From a bacterium (lineage in GTDB: Bacteria; Electryoneota; RPQS01), in the NCBI GenBank assembly GCA_016703065.1, contig JADJCU010000006.1, positions 124,001 to 188,000 of the forward strand: a stretch of DNA of 64,000 nucleotides. The letters are read 5' to 3'. Under the pieces are notes generated by a model. That model did not search any database, was not told the DNA's origin, and saw only the letters and a list, made by a program, of their open reading frames with translations. This document shows, one piece after another, positions 45,968 through 54,627 of this stretch. Positions within the stretch are counted from its first letter, which is position 1; each line of letters opens with the position of its first letter. Both the position numbers and the translations under genes were made by a program.

Positions 45968-47974
45968 GTGACAGGTCCCAAGCAGGAAACCGAGGCTCTT
46001 CGCCGCGAAATCGCCCGGCATGACCGCCTATACTACGGACTGGGGGCGCCCGAGATTTCAGATCTGGAGTACGACCGCCTTTACAGGCGACTCCAGGCGC
46101 TCGAGGCAGAGTACCCTGACCTGATCACTCCGGACAGCCCGACTCAGAGGTTGGGTGACACCTTGAGCGCGGGATTTGCGGCTGTGCAGCATCCGTTTCC
46201 AATGCTGTCGTTGCAAAACTCCTACAACGAGGAGGACCTGCGCGAATTCCATCGCCGGGTAGTCACTGGACTGGATGGAGAGGCACCCGAATATTCCTGC
46301 GAGCTCAAATTTGACGGTGTATCTCTCCTCCTGACGTATGAAAACGGGGTTTTGACGCGGGCGGCAACACGCGGAGATGGTCAGCAGGGGGACGACATCA
46401 CTGCCAATATCCGCACGATTCGAGGCCTGCCGTTGCGCCTTGAAGGCCCGAAAATACCTGGCACTGTTTATGTGCGCGGCGAGGTCTACATGCGCACCGG
46501 CGATTTTCTCGCCTTCAATGAGGAACAAGTCGCCGAAGGCAGGAAGCCGCTCGCTAACCCGCGCAATACTGTTGCCGGATCGCTGAAGCTCCTGGATCCG
46601 TCGCTGGTCGCTCGGCGGCCGTTGCGGGTAGTTTGTTACGCCTATGATGCTGACGACAAATCCGTTCAGACTCATTCGTACGGGTTGATCAGGCTGTCGG
46701 AGTTTGGACTTCCCATCAGTGATCAGTCGAGGGTGGTTTCGACGGTCGATGATGTCATTGCGTATTGGAAAGAGTGGGAGGGCAAACGCGACACTCTTCC
46801 CTTTGAAATCGATGGCGCGGTCGTGAAAGTGAATGCGCTTTCGCACCAGCGTCTGTTAGGCTTGACGGCGCGGGCGCCGCGTTGGGCATTGGCTTGCAAA
46901 TTCTCTGCACGACAAGCACAGGCGCGACTGCTGGATGTCTCGTTTCAGGTTGGCCGAACCGGTGTGCTCACCCCGGTGGCTGAACTCGAACCAGTTCCGC
47001 TTGGTGGTGTAACAGTAAAGCGCGCCACCCTGCACAATTTTGATGAAATTCGCCGACTCGATCTGCGCGAGGGCGATACAGTCGTGCTCGAGCGCGGCGG
47101 CGACGTTATTCCGAAAATCACGGGAGTAGTTGCCGAACACCGTAGACGCGGCGCGAAACCGATTGTGGAACCAGCAACATGCCCGGTATGCGGTTCTCCA
47201 CTTGAGCGAGCGACGGGTGAAGTCGCGCTTCGTTGCACCAATCCACGCGATCCCGAGGTCATTAAACGGCAGATTGAGCACTTTGTCTCTCGCGGCGCGC
47301 TTGACATCGGCGGGTTCGGCTCCGAGACGATCAACGCTCTGGTCGACCAACAGTTGATCACTGATGCGGGCGACCTCTACTCTCTCAAACTCGCTCAACT
47401 GCTTGCGCTGCCCGGGTTCGCCCAGAAGTCTGCCGAGAATCTGCTCGACGCCCTTAATGTTTCAAAATCCGCGGCGCTGGACCGCTTGATCTTTGCGCTT
47501 GGCGTGCGCTTTGTCGGTGAATCTACAGCGCGCACACTCGCAACGCATTACGGTGACCTCGATCTACTTGCGAAGGCTAAGCCGGATGAGCTGGCTTCGC
47601 TTCCGGATGTCGGTCCGCGTGTAGCGCAGGCGATCCACGAGTATTTTGCCTCGGACGTCTGGCGCAGTTTACACAACAAACTCTTGCGCGCCGGAGTCAA
47701 GTTGCATGACGATACGCCCGTAGAGCGCGGCGACAAGTTGCAAGGGTTGTCTATCGTCGTAACGGGAACGTTAGAAAGGTACTCACGCGAGGAAATTGAG
47801 CGAGTGATCTTGCTGCAGGGCGGAAAATCGGTTGGGTCGGTGTCGAGAAAAACCAGTTTTGTCGTCGCTGGCGAGAAAGCCGGTTCCAAACTTGAAAAGG
47901 CGCTGTCACTCGGCGTTCCAGTTCTTTCGGAACTGGAATTCGACCAGCTACTCGCGGGTAAACGCAAACTCTGA
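45968..47974 (+). CDS. ligA: NAD-dependent DNA ligase
   Basis: A complete LigA of about 668 aa. The N-terminal Ia domain (HDRLYYGLGAPEISDLEYDRL) is followed by the adenylated lysine in CELKFDG (Lys114), the OB domain, the zinc-finger region, HhH repeats and a C-terminal BRCT domain (LSIVVTGTLERYSREE). It seals nicks in replication and repair. The zinc finger has CPVC and a third Cys in RCTNP, but the fourth is replaced: NPRDPEV instead of the usual NPxCP. GTG 45968 is preferred; GTG 45941 would add nine residues. Confidence 0.93.
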   Translation: MTGPKQETEALRREIARHDRLYYGLGAPEISDLEYDRLYRRLQALEAEYPDLITPDSPTQRLGDTLSAGFAAVQHPFPMLSLQNSYNEEDLREFHRRVVTGLDGEAPEYSCELKFDGVSLLLTYENGVLTRAATRGDGQQGDDITANIRTIRGLPLRLEGPKIPGTVYVRGEVYMRTGDFLAFNEEQVAEGRKPLANPRNTVAGSLKLLDPSLVARRPLRVVCYAYDADDKSVQTHSYGLIRLSEFGLPISDQSRVVSTVDDVIAYWKEWEGKRDTLPFEIDGAVVKVNALSHQRLLGLTARAPRWALACKFSARQAQARLLDVSFQVGRTGVLTPVAELEPVPLGGVTVKRATLHNFDEIRRLDLREGDTVVLERGGDVIPKITGVVAEHRRRGAKPIVEPATCPVCGSPLERATGEVALRCTNPRDPEVIKRQIEHFVSRGALDIGGFGSETINALVDQQLITDAGDLYSLKLAQLLALPGFAQKSAENLLDALNVSKSAALDRLIFALGVRFVGESTARTLATHYGDLDLLAKAKPDELASLPDVGPRVAQAIHEYFASDVWRSLHNKLLRAGVKLHDDTPVERGDKLQGLSIVVTGTLERYSREEIERVILLQGGKSVGSVSRKTSFVVAGEKAGSKLEKALSLGVPVLSELEFDQLLAGKRKL

Positions 47975-48004
47975 TTCATCATTAACAGCAAATAATCGGA
48001 CAAC

Positions 48005-48574
48005 ATGGCATCAACAGCGGATATTCGCAAGGGCTTGACCCTGCAGATGGAAGGACAGATCTTTGAAGTCGCCGACTTCCAGCACGTGAAACCGGGCAAA
48101 GGCGGCGCTTTCGTGCGTATCACTCTGCGAAATGCCCGTACCGGGCGCGTGATTGAGCGCACGTTAAACTCCGGCGCCTCAATTGACACTGTGCGTGTTG
48201 AAGGCCGCGACTTGCAGTACCTTTACGGCGATGGCGAATTCTATCATTTCATGGACCAGGAATCCTACGAGCAATTTCAATTCAATTCCAGTTGGATAGG
48301 TGACAAGTCGCAGTGGCTGAAGGACGGTACGGTCTGCCGCGTGAGCTTTCTCGACACCGAAGCTCTCACGCTGGAACTGCCGAACTTTCTCGAACTTGAA
48401 ATCAAGGAAACCGCCCCAGGATTTAAGGGCGATACAGTATCCAGCACAGGGAAGCCCGCAATGCTCGAGACCGGCGCCGAGGTCAACGTGCCGCTCTTTT
48501 GTGAGACAGGAGACATCGTGCGGGTTGATACTCGTACAGGTCAGTATCTCGATCGGGTGAAACGCGCCGGATAG
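48005..48574 (+). CDS. efp: Translation elongation factor P
   Basis: An EF-P of 189 aa with the three usual beta domains. The modification site loop KPGKGGAF places the lysine at residue 32. EF-P relieves ribosome stalling at polyproline. The C-terminal family signature appears in VPLFCETGDIVRVDTRTGQYLDR. A modification enzyme (EpmA or YmfI type) is not in the window. Confidence 0.95.
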   Translation: MASTADIRKGLTLQMEGQIFEVADFQHVKPGKGGAFVRITLRNARTGRVIERTLNSGASIDTVRVEGRDLQYLYGDGEFYHFMDQESYEQFQFNSSWIGDKSQWLKDGTVCRVSFLDTEALTLELPNFLELEIKETAPGFKGDTVSSTGKPAMLETGAEVNVPLFCETGDIVRVDTRTGQYLDRVKRAG

Positions 48575-48578
48575 ATAA

Positions 48579-49400
48579 GTGGAACAGCTCCGACTGTTAC
48601 TTGCCATTGTCGCCGCACTGCTTGCAGCAGTTTTCTTCGGTGTCTGGTGGGTAAGGGGTCGGCAGCGTTCAACAAAAGGCAGCAGTGCCACACTGGTCTA
48701 TGCACTTCTGCTGCTCTGTTCCTCCGGGCTGCTGCTGCTGCGGGCTCAACAGCATGCCGCCGAGGTTCCCAGGGAACGGGCCGCGCGGATTGAGCCCGCG
48801 CCGCGAACTCCGTCGAGCGAGACGCCGGTTGCTGCGCAGACAAATCGGTCAGACTCGAGCCACAGTTGTTCGGTGAATGAAAAGGCTCCGTCCTCGCCGG
48901 GCCAATCGTCAGCGGAACCAAATCATGTTTCGCCATATATTGAGCAAGCAGGAAGTTCCAATGTTGTATCGGCGAAGGCGAAACCACGTGTACCGTATAT
49001 TGGGCCACCTTTGCTTGAGTTGCCCAAACGCAAGCGTGACAAACTGCGCGAACCGGCCGATGTCGTGGAAGCCGCCGTCTTGGACGCTTTTGAAGTTATC
49101 GATCTATTCTTTGACAAGTTCGGATCACCCGCAACTTCATCAAGCGGCGTTTCTGATCATCCTACTGGACAAATCGAGTTTCTGCCCGGTACAGCGGTAC
49201 TCAGTGGCCGCAGTCTGAATTATTTTCGTGCATTTGCGCCGGAGTTGAGCAAGTTATACAAAGAAGGTCGCATTGAAATCCGTGCGCAGTCTGATGACAC
49301 CGGCAGTTCACCTGCGCAGCGCTATCTGCTCACACAGTCAAGAGCGGAAACCGTCCGCGACGCACTTATCGCCGGAGGGATTCCCTTCCGAGAGGGTTGA
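48579..49400 (+). CDS. Membrane-anchored OmpA-like protein (probable frame breaks at the end)
   Basis: A 273-aa protein with two N-terminal hydrophobic segments (LLLAIVAALLAAVFFGVWWV and LVYALLLLCSSGLLLL), a Ser/Pro-rich linker and a C-terminal OmpA-like domain: IEFLPGTAVLSGRSLNYF, then SRAETVRDALIAGGIP. The frame stops early at 49400. Shifting frame twice within 49385-49410 would continue as ERVDS, then GSETAGVTRVKFVHRPN to a TAA at 49460-49462, which resembles the expected end of such domains. GTG 48579 follows efp by 4 bases. Confidence 0.55.
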   Translation: MEQLRLLLAIVAALLAAVFFGVWWVRGRQRSTKGSSATLVYALLLLCSSGLLLLRAQQHAAEVPRERAARIEPAPRTPSSETPVAAQTNRSDSSHSCSVNEKAPSSPGQSSAEPNHVSPYIEQAGSSNVVSAKAKPRVPYIGPPLLELPKRKRDKLREPADVVEAAVLDAFEVIDLFFDKFGSPATSSSGVSDHPTGQIEFLPGTAVLSGRSLNYFRAFAPELSKLYKEGRIEIRAQSDDTGSSPAQRYLLTQSRAETVRDALIAGGIPFREG

Positions 49401-49502
49401 TTCCGATAGGAAGTGAAACAGCCGGTGTCACACGAGTAAAGTTTGTCCACAGGCCCAACTAAGAGCCACTATGGCAACTCGGCCGCCGAAAGAAAGACAA
49501 GA

Positions 49503-50023
49503 TTGGACCTCAACGAAATACAGAAGCTCGTTCGAATGATCGAGCGCGAAGTCCGATCAACGAGTTTGAACTCGTCGAGAACGATCTCAAAATTCGCATC
49601 TCCAAGAACGGTCATGGCCAGGTTACAGTTATGTCTGCCCCGCAGCTGCAGGCGATGCCGCAACTCGGGTATGCGCCGCAGATGCCTGCCGTGCCGCAAA
49701 TGCAGCAGGCAGCTCCGGCTACAGTTCCCGAGAGCAGACCGACACCGCCCACCAACACGGTCGAAATTAAGGCGCCGATGGTCGGTACTTTCTACCGGGC
49801 TCCGTCGCCCGACGCGGAATCCTATGTGCGCGTCGGTGATGTGATCGAACCCGGTCGCGTGCTCTGCATCATTGAAGCGATGAAACTGATGAATGAAATC
49901 GAAGCAGAGATTAAGGGCCGCATCGTGGATATCGTTGCTGAGAACGCCCTGCCTGTTGAATTCGGACAGGTGATGTTCCAATGGACTAATGTTCACAAAA
50001 GTTCTCGTTGCCAATCGCGGTGA
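49503..50023 (+). CDS. accB: Acetyl-CoA carboxylase biotin carboxyl carrier protein (frame break)
   Basis: BCCP carries biotin for AccC. It starts LDLNEIQKLVRMIER from TTG 49503 and, after a one-base frame break near 49545, continues INEFELVENDL, a Pro/Gln/Ala-rich linker and the biotinyl domain with the biotin lysine in EAMKLMNE. The open frame runs to 50023 over accC. With one more C at about 49979 the protein would end at a TAA sharing bases with the accC ATG, which is more natural. No ATG fits the start. Confidence 0.85.
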
Positions 50024-51353
50024 AATCGCACTTCGTGTTATCCGCGCGTGCAGAGATATCGGACTCAAATCCGTAGCAGTGTTCTCGACCGCAGACCGCG
50101 ATTCGCTGCACGTGCGTTTCGCCGATGAATCGGTATGCATCGGACCGCCGCCCGGATCACAAAGCTATTTGTCACCAAAGGCTATCATCGCCGCCGCCGA
50201 GATCACCGGAGCTGACGCCGTGCACCCTGGTTACGGTTTCCTGGCTGAGAACGCCGATTTCGCACAAATCTGCCTCGCCCATGAACTCGTTTGGATCGGG
50301 CCAAATCCCAAGGACATTGATCTCATGGGAAACAAGTCCGAGGCCAAGCGCACGATGATCAAGGCCGGTTGTCCGGTCATTCCCGGTAGTGATGGACCCG
50401 TCGCCAATGCCGCAGAAGCGCGTAAGCTCGCGGAGGAGTTTGGCTTGCCCGTGATGATCAAAGCCGTCGCTGGTGGTGGCGGTCGAGGCATGCGACTCGT
50501 TCAGGATATCGCAAATGTCGAGACCGCATTTGAAATGGCGAGCGCCGAGGCAGAGGCCGCCTTTTCCAATGGCGATCTTTATCTCGAAAAGGCGATTATC
50601 GAACCGCGGCATATTGAGATTCAGTTGATGGGTGACGGCAAGGGAGGATGCGTTCATTTCGGTGAACGCGACTGCTCAATGCAGCGCCGTCATCAGAAAC
50701 TGATCGAAGAGTCTCCGTCACCTGCCGTCAACGCGAAACTGCGGGAGGAGATGGGCCGCACGGCTACGCAAGCCGCCGCATCGATCAGTTACTCCGGCGC
50801 CGGTACCATGGAATTCCTACTCGACAAGTCCGGCCATTTCTATTTCATGGAAATGAACACGCGCATCCAAGTCGAGCACCCGGTTACCGAAATGGTCACC
50901 GGATCGGATCTTGTCAAGATGCAGCTCGAAGTTGCCCTCGGACATGAGCTGCCTAAGCAGAAAGATATTCTCTTTCGTGGTCACGCTATCGAATGCCGCG
51001 TCAATGCGGAAGACGCTTCGCGCGGCTTTCTCCCCTCGCCGGGGACGGTCACCACGTGGAATCTCCCGGGCGGGCCCGGTGTGCGCGTCGATACACACGT
51101 CTATCACGGTTACGCGATACCGCCCTTCTACGATTCGCTGATCGCTAAGCTGATCGTTTATGGCGCCAATCGCGAGGAAGCGCTGGCACGCTGTCGGCGC
51201 GCGCTCTCTGAGTTTATCGTTGAGGGCGTTCACACTACGATACCCTTTCACCTGCAAATGCTCGATACCGAAGCCTTCCAAACCGGCAATGTCCACACGA
51301 AGTGGGTTGAACAACATATGGAACAGCAGGCGAAAGCCGGCGCGGTGGCTTAA
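49989..51353 (+). CDS. accC: Acetyl-CoA carboxylase biotin carboxylase subunit
   Basis: A complete 454-aa ATP-grasp biotin carboxylase: KVLVANRGEIALRVIRAC, AVHPGYGFLAEN, the glycine-rich AVAGGGGRGMR, MEMNTRIQVEHPVTEM and FYDSLIAKLIV are all intact. It carboxylates the biotin on AccB in the first step of fatty acid synthesis. The ATG lies directly after accB. Confidence 0.95.
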   Translation: MFTKVLVANRGEIALRVIRACRDIGLKSVAVFSTADRDSLHVRFADESVCIGPPPGSQSYLSPKAIIAAAEITGADAVHPGYGFLAENADFAQICLAHELVWIGPNPKDIDLMGNKSEAKRTMIKAGCPVIPGSDGPVANAAEARKLAEEFGLPVMIKAVAGGGGRGMRLVQDIANVETAFEMASAEAEAAFSNGDLYLEKAIIEPRHIEIQLMGDGKGGCVHFGERDCSMQRRHQKLIEESPSPAVNAKLREEMGRTATQAAASISYSGAGTMEFLLDKSGHFYFMEMNTRIQVEHPVTEMVTGSDLVKMQLEVALGHELPKQKDILFRGHAIECRVNAEDASRGFLPSPGTVTTWNLPGGPGVRVDTHVYHGYAIPPFYDSLIAKLIVYGANREEALARCRRALSEFIVEGVHTTIPFHLQMLDTEAFQTGNVHTKWVEQHMEQQAKAGAVA

Positions 51354-51383
51354 CAACTTAATGCATCCAGAGGATTCTCTTCT

Positions 51384-51767
51384 ATGAACATTCCGGCTGA
51401 TTGCCTCTATACCAAAGAACATGAATGGGTCAAATTATCCGATGACATCGCGATCGTCGGCATCACGGAATTCGCGCAAGGCGAACTTGGCGATGTAGTC
51501 TTCGTTCAACTTCCTTCCGTCGGTACGAAAGTAGGGCAGGGTGACACGTTTGGAACGATCGAGGCCGTGAAGGCCGTTGCCGATCTTTATTCACCGATTG
51601 CCGGCGAAGTTATTGCAGTCAACAATGACCTCGATGGCAACCCCGAAGTCATCAATCGCGAACCGTATGGCAATGGTTGGATCGTCAAGATCAAGCCGGC
51701 GAATTTCGACGGCGACAGGTCCTCACTGTTGACGCCCGAAGCATATCGTGATTTAACCTCGGCCTAA
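51384..51767 (+). CDS. gcvH: Glycine cleavage system H protein
   Basis: A 127-aa lipoyl carrier. TKEHEWVKL at the start, ITEFAQGELGDVVFVQLP, and the lipoylated lysine in GTIEAVKAVADLYSP (Lys63) identify it. It shuttles the aminomethyl group between P, T and L proteins. gcvPA follows 30 bases downstream. Confidence 0.95.
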   Translation: MNIPADCLYTKEHEWVKLSDDIAIVGITEFAQGELGDVVFVQLPSVGTKVGQGDTFGTIEAVKAVADLYSPIAGEVIAVNNDLDGNPEVINREPYGNGWIVKIKPANFDGDRSSLLTPEAYRDLTSA

Positions 51768-51797
51768 TCGCTTCAGGACAACCCCGCTTACTCATAC

Positions 51798-53152
51798 ATG
51801 CGTTACATTCCGAATACCCCCGATGATCGCAGTGCGATGCTGCGTGACATCGGGGTATCGTCTTTTGAGGAGCTGCTGGAACAAATTCCCGCGCCGCTCC
51901 GACTAAACAGACCCATCAACATCGCATCCGGCCAGTCTGGTGGGAAGTTCGCCGTGACCTTTCCGACTTGGCCAACCGCAATAAGAACGCTATGCAGACG
52001 CCCTGCTTTATGGGCGCCGGCTGTTACGATCACTACATTCCTGCCGCCGTCAACGCGGTCGCGGCACGAAGCGAGTTTGTCACGGCGTATACACCGTATC
52101 AACCCGAGGTCGCCCAAGGTACTCTGCAGGTCATATACGAATTCCAGTCTATGGTCTGCGAGCTGTTTGCGATGCCCGTGTCCAATGCCAGTCTTTACGA
52201 CGGCGGCTCGGCGCTGGCTGAGGCTATCTCGCTGGCGCACGCGCACACAAAGCGCCGCCGCATCATTTGGAGCGACGCCGTGAATCCGGCCTATCGTCGT
52301 GTGGCGCAAACGGTGAATGTCGCGCAAGACATTGCGTTTGATTGCGTACAAACGACAGGCGGCAAACAAGCCCACGATGCGTTTTCGATGCTGCTTGGCG
52401 AGGATGTTGCCGCCATTGTGCTTCAATACCCGAATTTCTTCGGAGTTATCGACGATTTGAATTCGGTCGTCGAACGCGCTCATTCGGTAGGCGCGCTTGT
52501 CATCGTCATTACGGACCCGATGGCGATGGGCGTGCTTCGTGCTCCAGGTAAACTCGGAGCCGACGTTGTCGTTGCTGAAGGACAGCCGCTCGGCAACTAT
52601 ATGTCCTATGGCGGCCCTTATCTTGGACTCTTCTGCTGCACCAACGAACTCGTTCGGCTGATGCCGGGCCGTGTGGTTGGAGTAACAAAGGACGTTGACG
52701 GCCGTCGCGGCTATGTGCTAACGCTTCAGACGCGCGAACAGCATATCCGGCGTGATAAAGCGACGTCCAACATCTGCACCAATCAAGGATTGATGGCGAC
52801 TCGTGCAACATTCTATATGTCGTTGATCGGCCCCACAGGGCTGCGCGAAATTGGTGAAGCGTGCGGACGCCGCGCTGCGTACATGATGCAGAAACTCGCG
52901 GGAATACCCGGCTTCGTACTGCCGCACAAGGGGCCGCACTTCCGGGAATTCCTCGTTCGTGTTCCAGGCACTGCCGAGGAATTCTTTGCCTATATGGCCG
53001 AGCGCAACGTCCTCGCGGGAGTGCCCCTAAGCCGTATCGGCGCCAATGATGACCGTGGATTGCTTGTTGCGCTAACTGAGACTCGTACCCTTGAAGAAAT
53101 GAACCGCTACCTTGAGCTTGCGCATGAATACGTCACAGGAGGTCACTCATGA
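51798..53152 (+). CDS. gcvPA: Glycine dehydrogenase (decarboxylating) subunit 1 (one frame break)
   Basis: The N-terminal half of the split P protein, about 451 aa when joined. It opens with MRYIPNTPDDRSAML, breaks at GGG near 51942 (four G give S-G-G-E-V-R-R-D-L) and continues through FMGAGCYDHYIPAAV, TAYTPYQPEVAQGTLQ and GGPYLGLF. With GcvPB it decarboxylates glycine using PLP. The ATG of gcvPB overlaps its stop. gcvT and lpd are not in the window. Confidence 0.93.
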
Positions 53153-54627
53153 GTCGTGACGTTCGTTCCCTGCAACAGGAATCGCCACTCGTCTTTGAAT
53201 TGAGTCGACCTGGTCGCTCCGGGTATCAAGTACCGCCCACTTCCGACACCCTTCCGGAGTTTGAAGTCCCTGCCAATTTGAAGCGGCACACGGCCCCGCG
53301 GTTACCGGAGGTTGCCGAAAACACAGCTGTTCGGCATTACGTCAATCTGTCCACGCGCAATCACCACGTCGATAAGGACTTCTACCCGCTTGGGTCGTGT
53401 ACAATGAAGTACAATCCCAAGATCAATGATGAACTTGCGGGACTGCGCGGGTTTTCGCTCATTTCCCCGTGGCAACCTGCTGCGGATATTCAGGGCGCGC
53501 TGCAACTACTCCGTGACTTGTCAGATGCGCTGCTTGAAGTGACAGGAATGGATGATATCACGCTTCAGCCCGCTGCCGGTGCACAAGGCGAGTTTACGGC
53601 GTTGCTCATGTTTCGTGCGTATCACCTTAAGCAGGGCAACGCGCGAAAACGTATCGTCATTCCGGATAGCGCGCACGGCACAAACCCGGCCTCCATTGTG
53701 TTGGCCGGCTACGGCGTTACGCAACTGCCGTCGGATTCCAAGGGTCTGATGGACATCGACGCTTTGAAACGCACCCTTGACGAAGACGTCGCCGGTTTGA
53801 TGATCACGAACCCGAATACAATCGGTCTGTTTGAATCGAACATCGCCAAAATCATTGACCTTGTCCACGAAGCAGGCGGGTTAGTGTACATGGACGGTGC
53901 GAATCTCAATGCGCTGATGGGCATCGCCCGCCCCGGCGACATGGGATTCGACGCCTGTCACATGAATCTGCACAAGACGTTTTCGACACCGCACGGCGGC
54001 GGCGGACCCGGGAGCGGACCGGTGGCTGTTTCAGGAAAGCTTGCAAAGTACTTGCCCGTGCCTGTGATTACGCGCAAGAACGGTCTGCTCGATTGGGAGT
54101 TTGATCGACCGGATTCCATTGGTTCCGTCCATACGTTCTACGGAAACTTCGGTATGCATGTTCGTGCCCTGGCCTATATCAAGAGCATGGGTGGCGACGG
54201 ACTGGCAGCAATCAGCGAGAACGCAATTATCAACGCGAACTACATTCGCAGCAAACTCTCATCGGCGTATCAAATATTCCTCCACAGGCCGTGCATGCAT
54301 GAAGCGGTCTTCTCCGGTAATCTTCAGAAGGCGAAAGGCGTCAGGACTACCGATATCGCCAAGCGGCTGCTTGACTACGGCATTCACCCGCCGACCGTCT
54401 ACTTCCCGCTACTCGTGCCCGAGTGCCTGATGATTGAACCGACTGAATCTGAAACTCGAGAGACACTCGACGAATTCGTGGACGTGATGCTCAAGATCGA
54501 CCGCGAGGCGAGCGAGAACCCGGAGATGTTAAAACACGCTCCGTACACGACGCCGGTTCGAAGACTTGATGAAGCCGGTGCAGCCCGCAACCTCAACATC
54601 CGGTACTTCAACGACGCCGACGCTTAA
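53149..54627 (+). CDS. gcvPB: Glycine dehydrogenase (decarboxylating) subunit 2
   Basis: A complete 492-aa subunit carrying the PLP lysine in HMNLHKTFSTPHGGGGPG (Lys276). FYPLGSCTMKYNP and the PDSAHGTNPAS segment are typical of GcvPB. The reading frame has no breaks, unlike its partner. The downstream gene begins 59 bases inside its 3' end. Confidence 0.95.
   Translation: MSRDVRSLQQESPLVFELSRPGRSGYQVPPTSDTLPEFEVPANLKRHTAPRLPEVAENTAVRHYVNLSTRNHHVDKDFYPLGSCTMKYNPKINDELAGLRGFSLISPWQPAADIQGALQLLRDLSDALLEVTGMDDITLQPAAGAQGEFTALLMFRAYHLKQGNARKRIVIPDSAHGTNPASIVLAGYGVTQLPSDSKGLMDIDALKRTLDEDVAGLMITNPNTIGLFESNIAKIIDLVHEAGGLVYMDGANLNALMGIARPGDMGFDACHMNLHKTFSTPHGGGGPGSGPVAVSGKLAKYLPVPVITRKNGLLDWEFDRPDSIGSVHTFYGNFGMHVRALAYIKSMGGDGLAAISENAIINANYIRSKLSSAYQIFLHRPCMHEAVFSGNLQKAKGVRTTDIAKRLLDYGIHPPTVYFPLLVPECLMIEPTESETRETLDEFVDVMLKIDREASENPEMLKHAPYTTPVRRLDEAGAARNLNIRYFNDADA

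Noticed and set aside
48930..49010. TATATT boxes at about 48937 and 48997 as promoters
   Set aside because: They lie inside the linker of the OmpA-like gene and lack a TTGnnn element 17 bases upstream.
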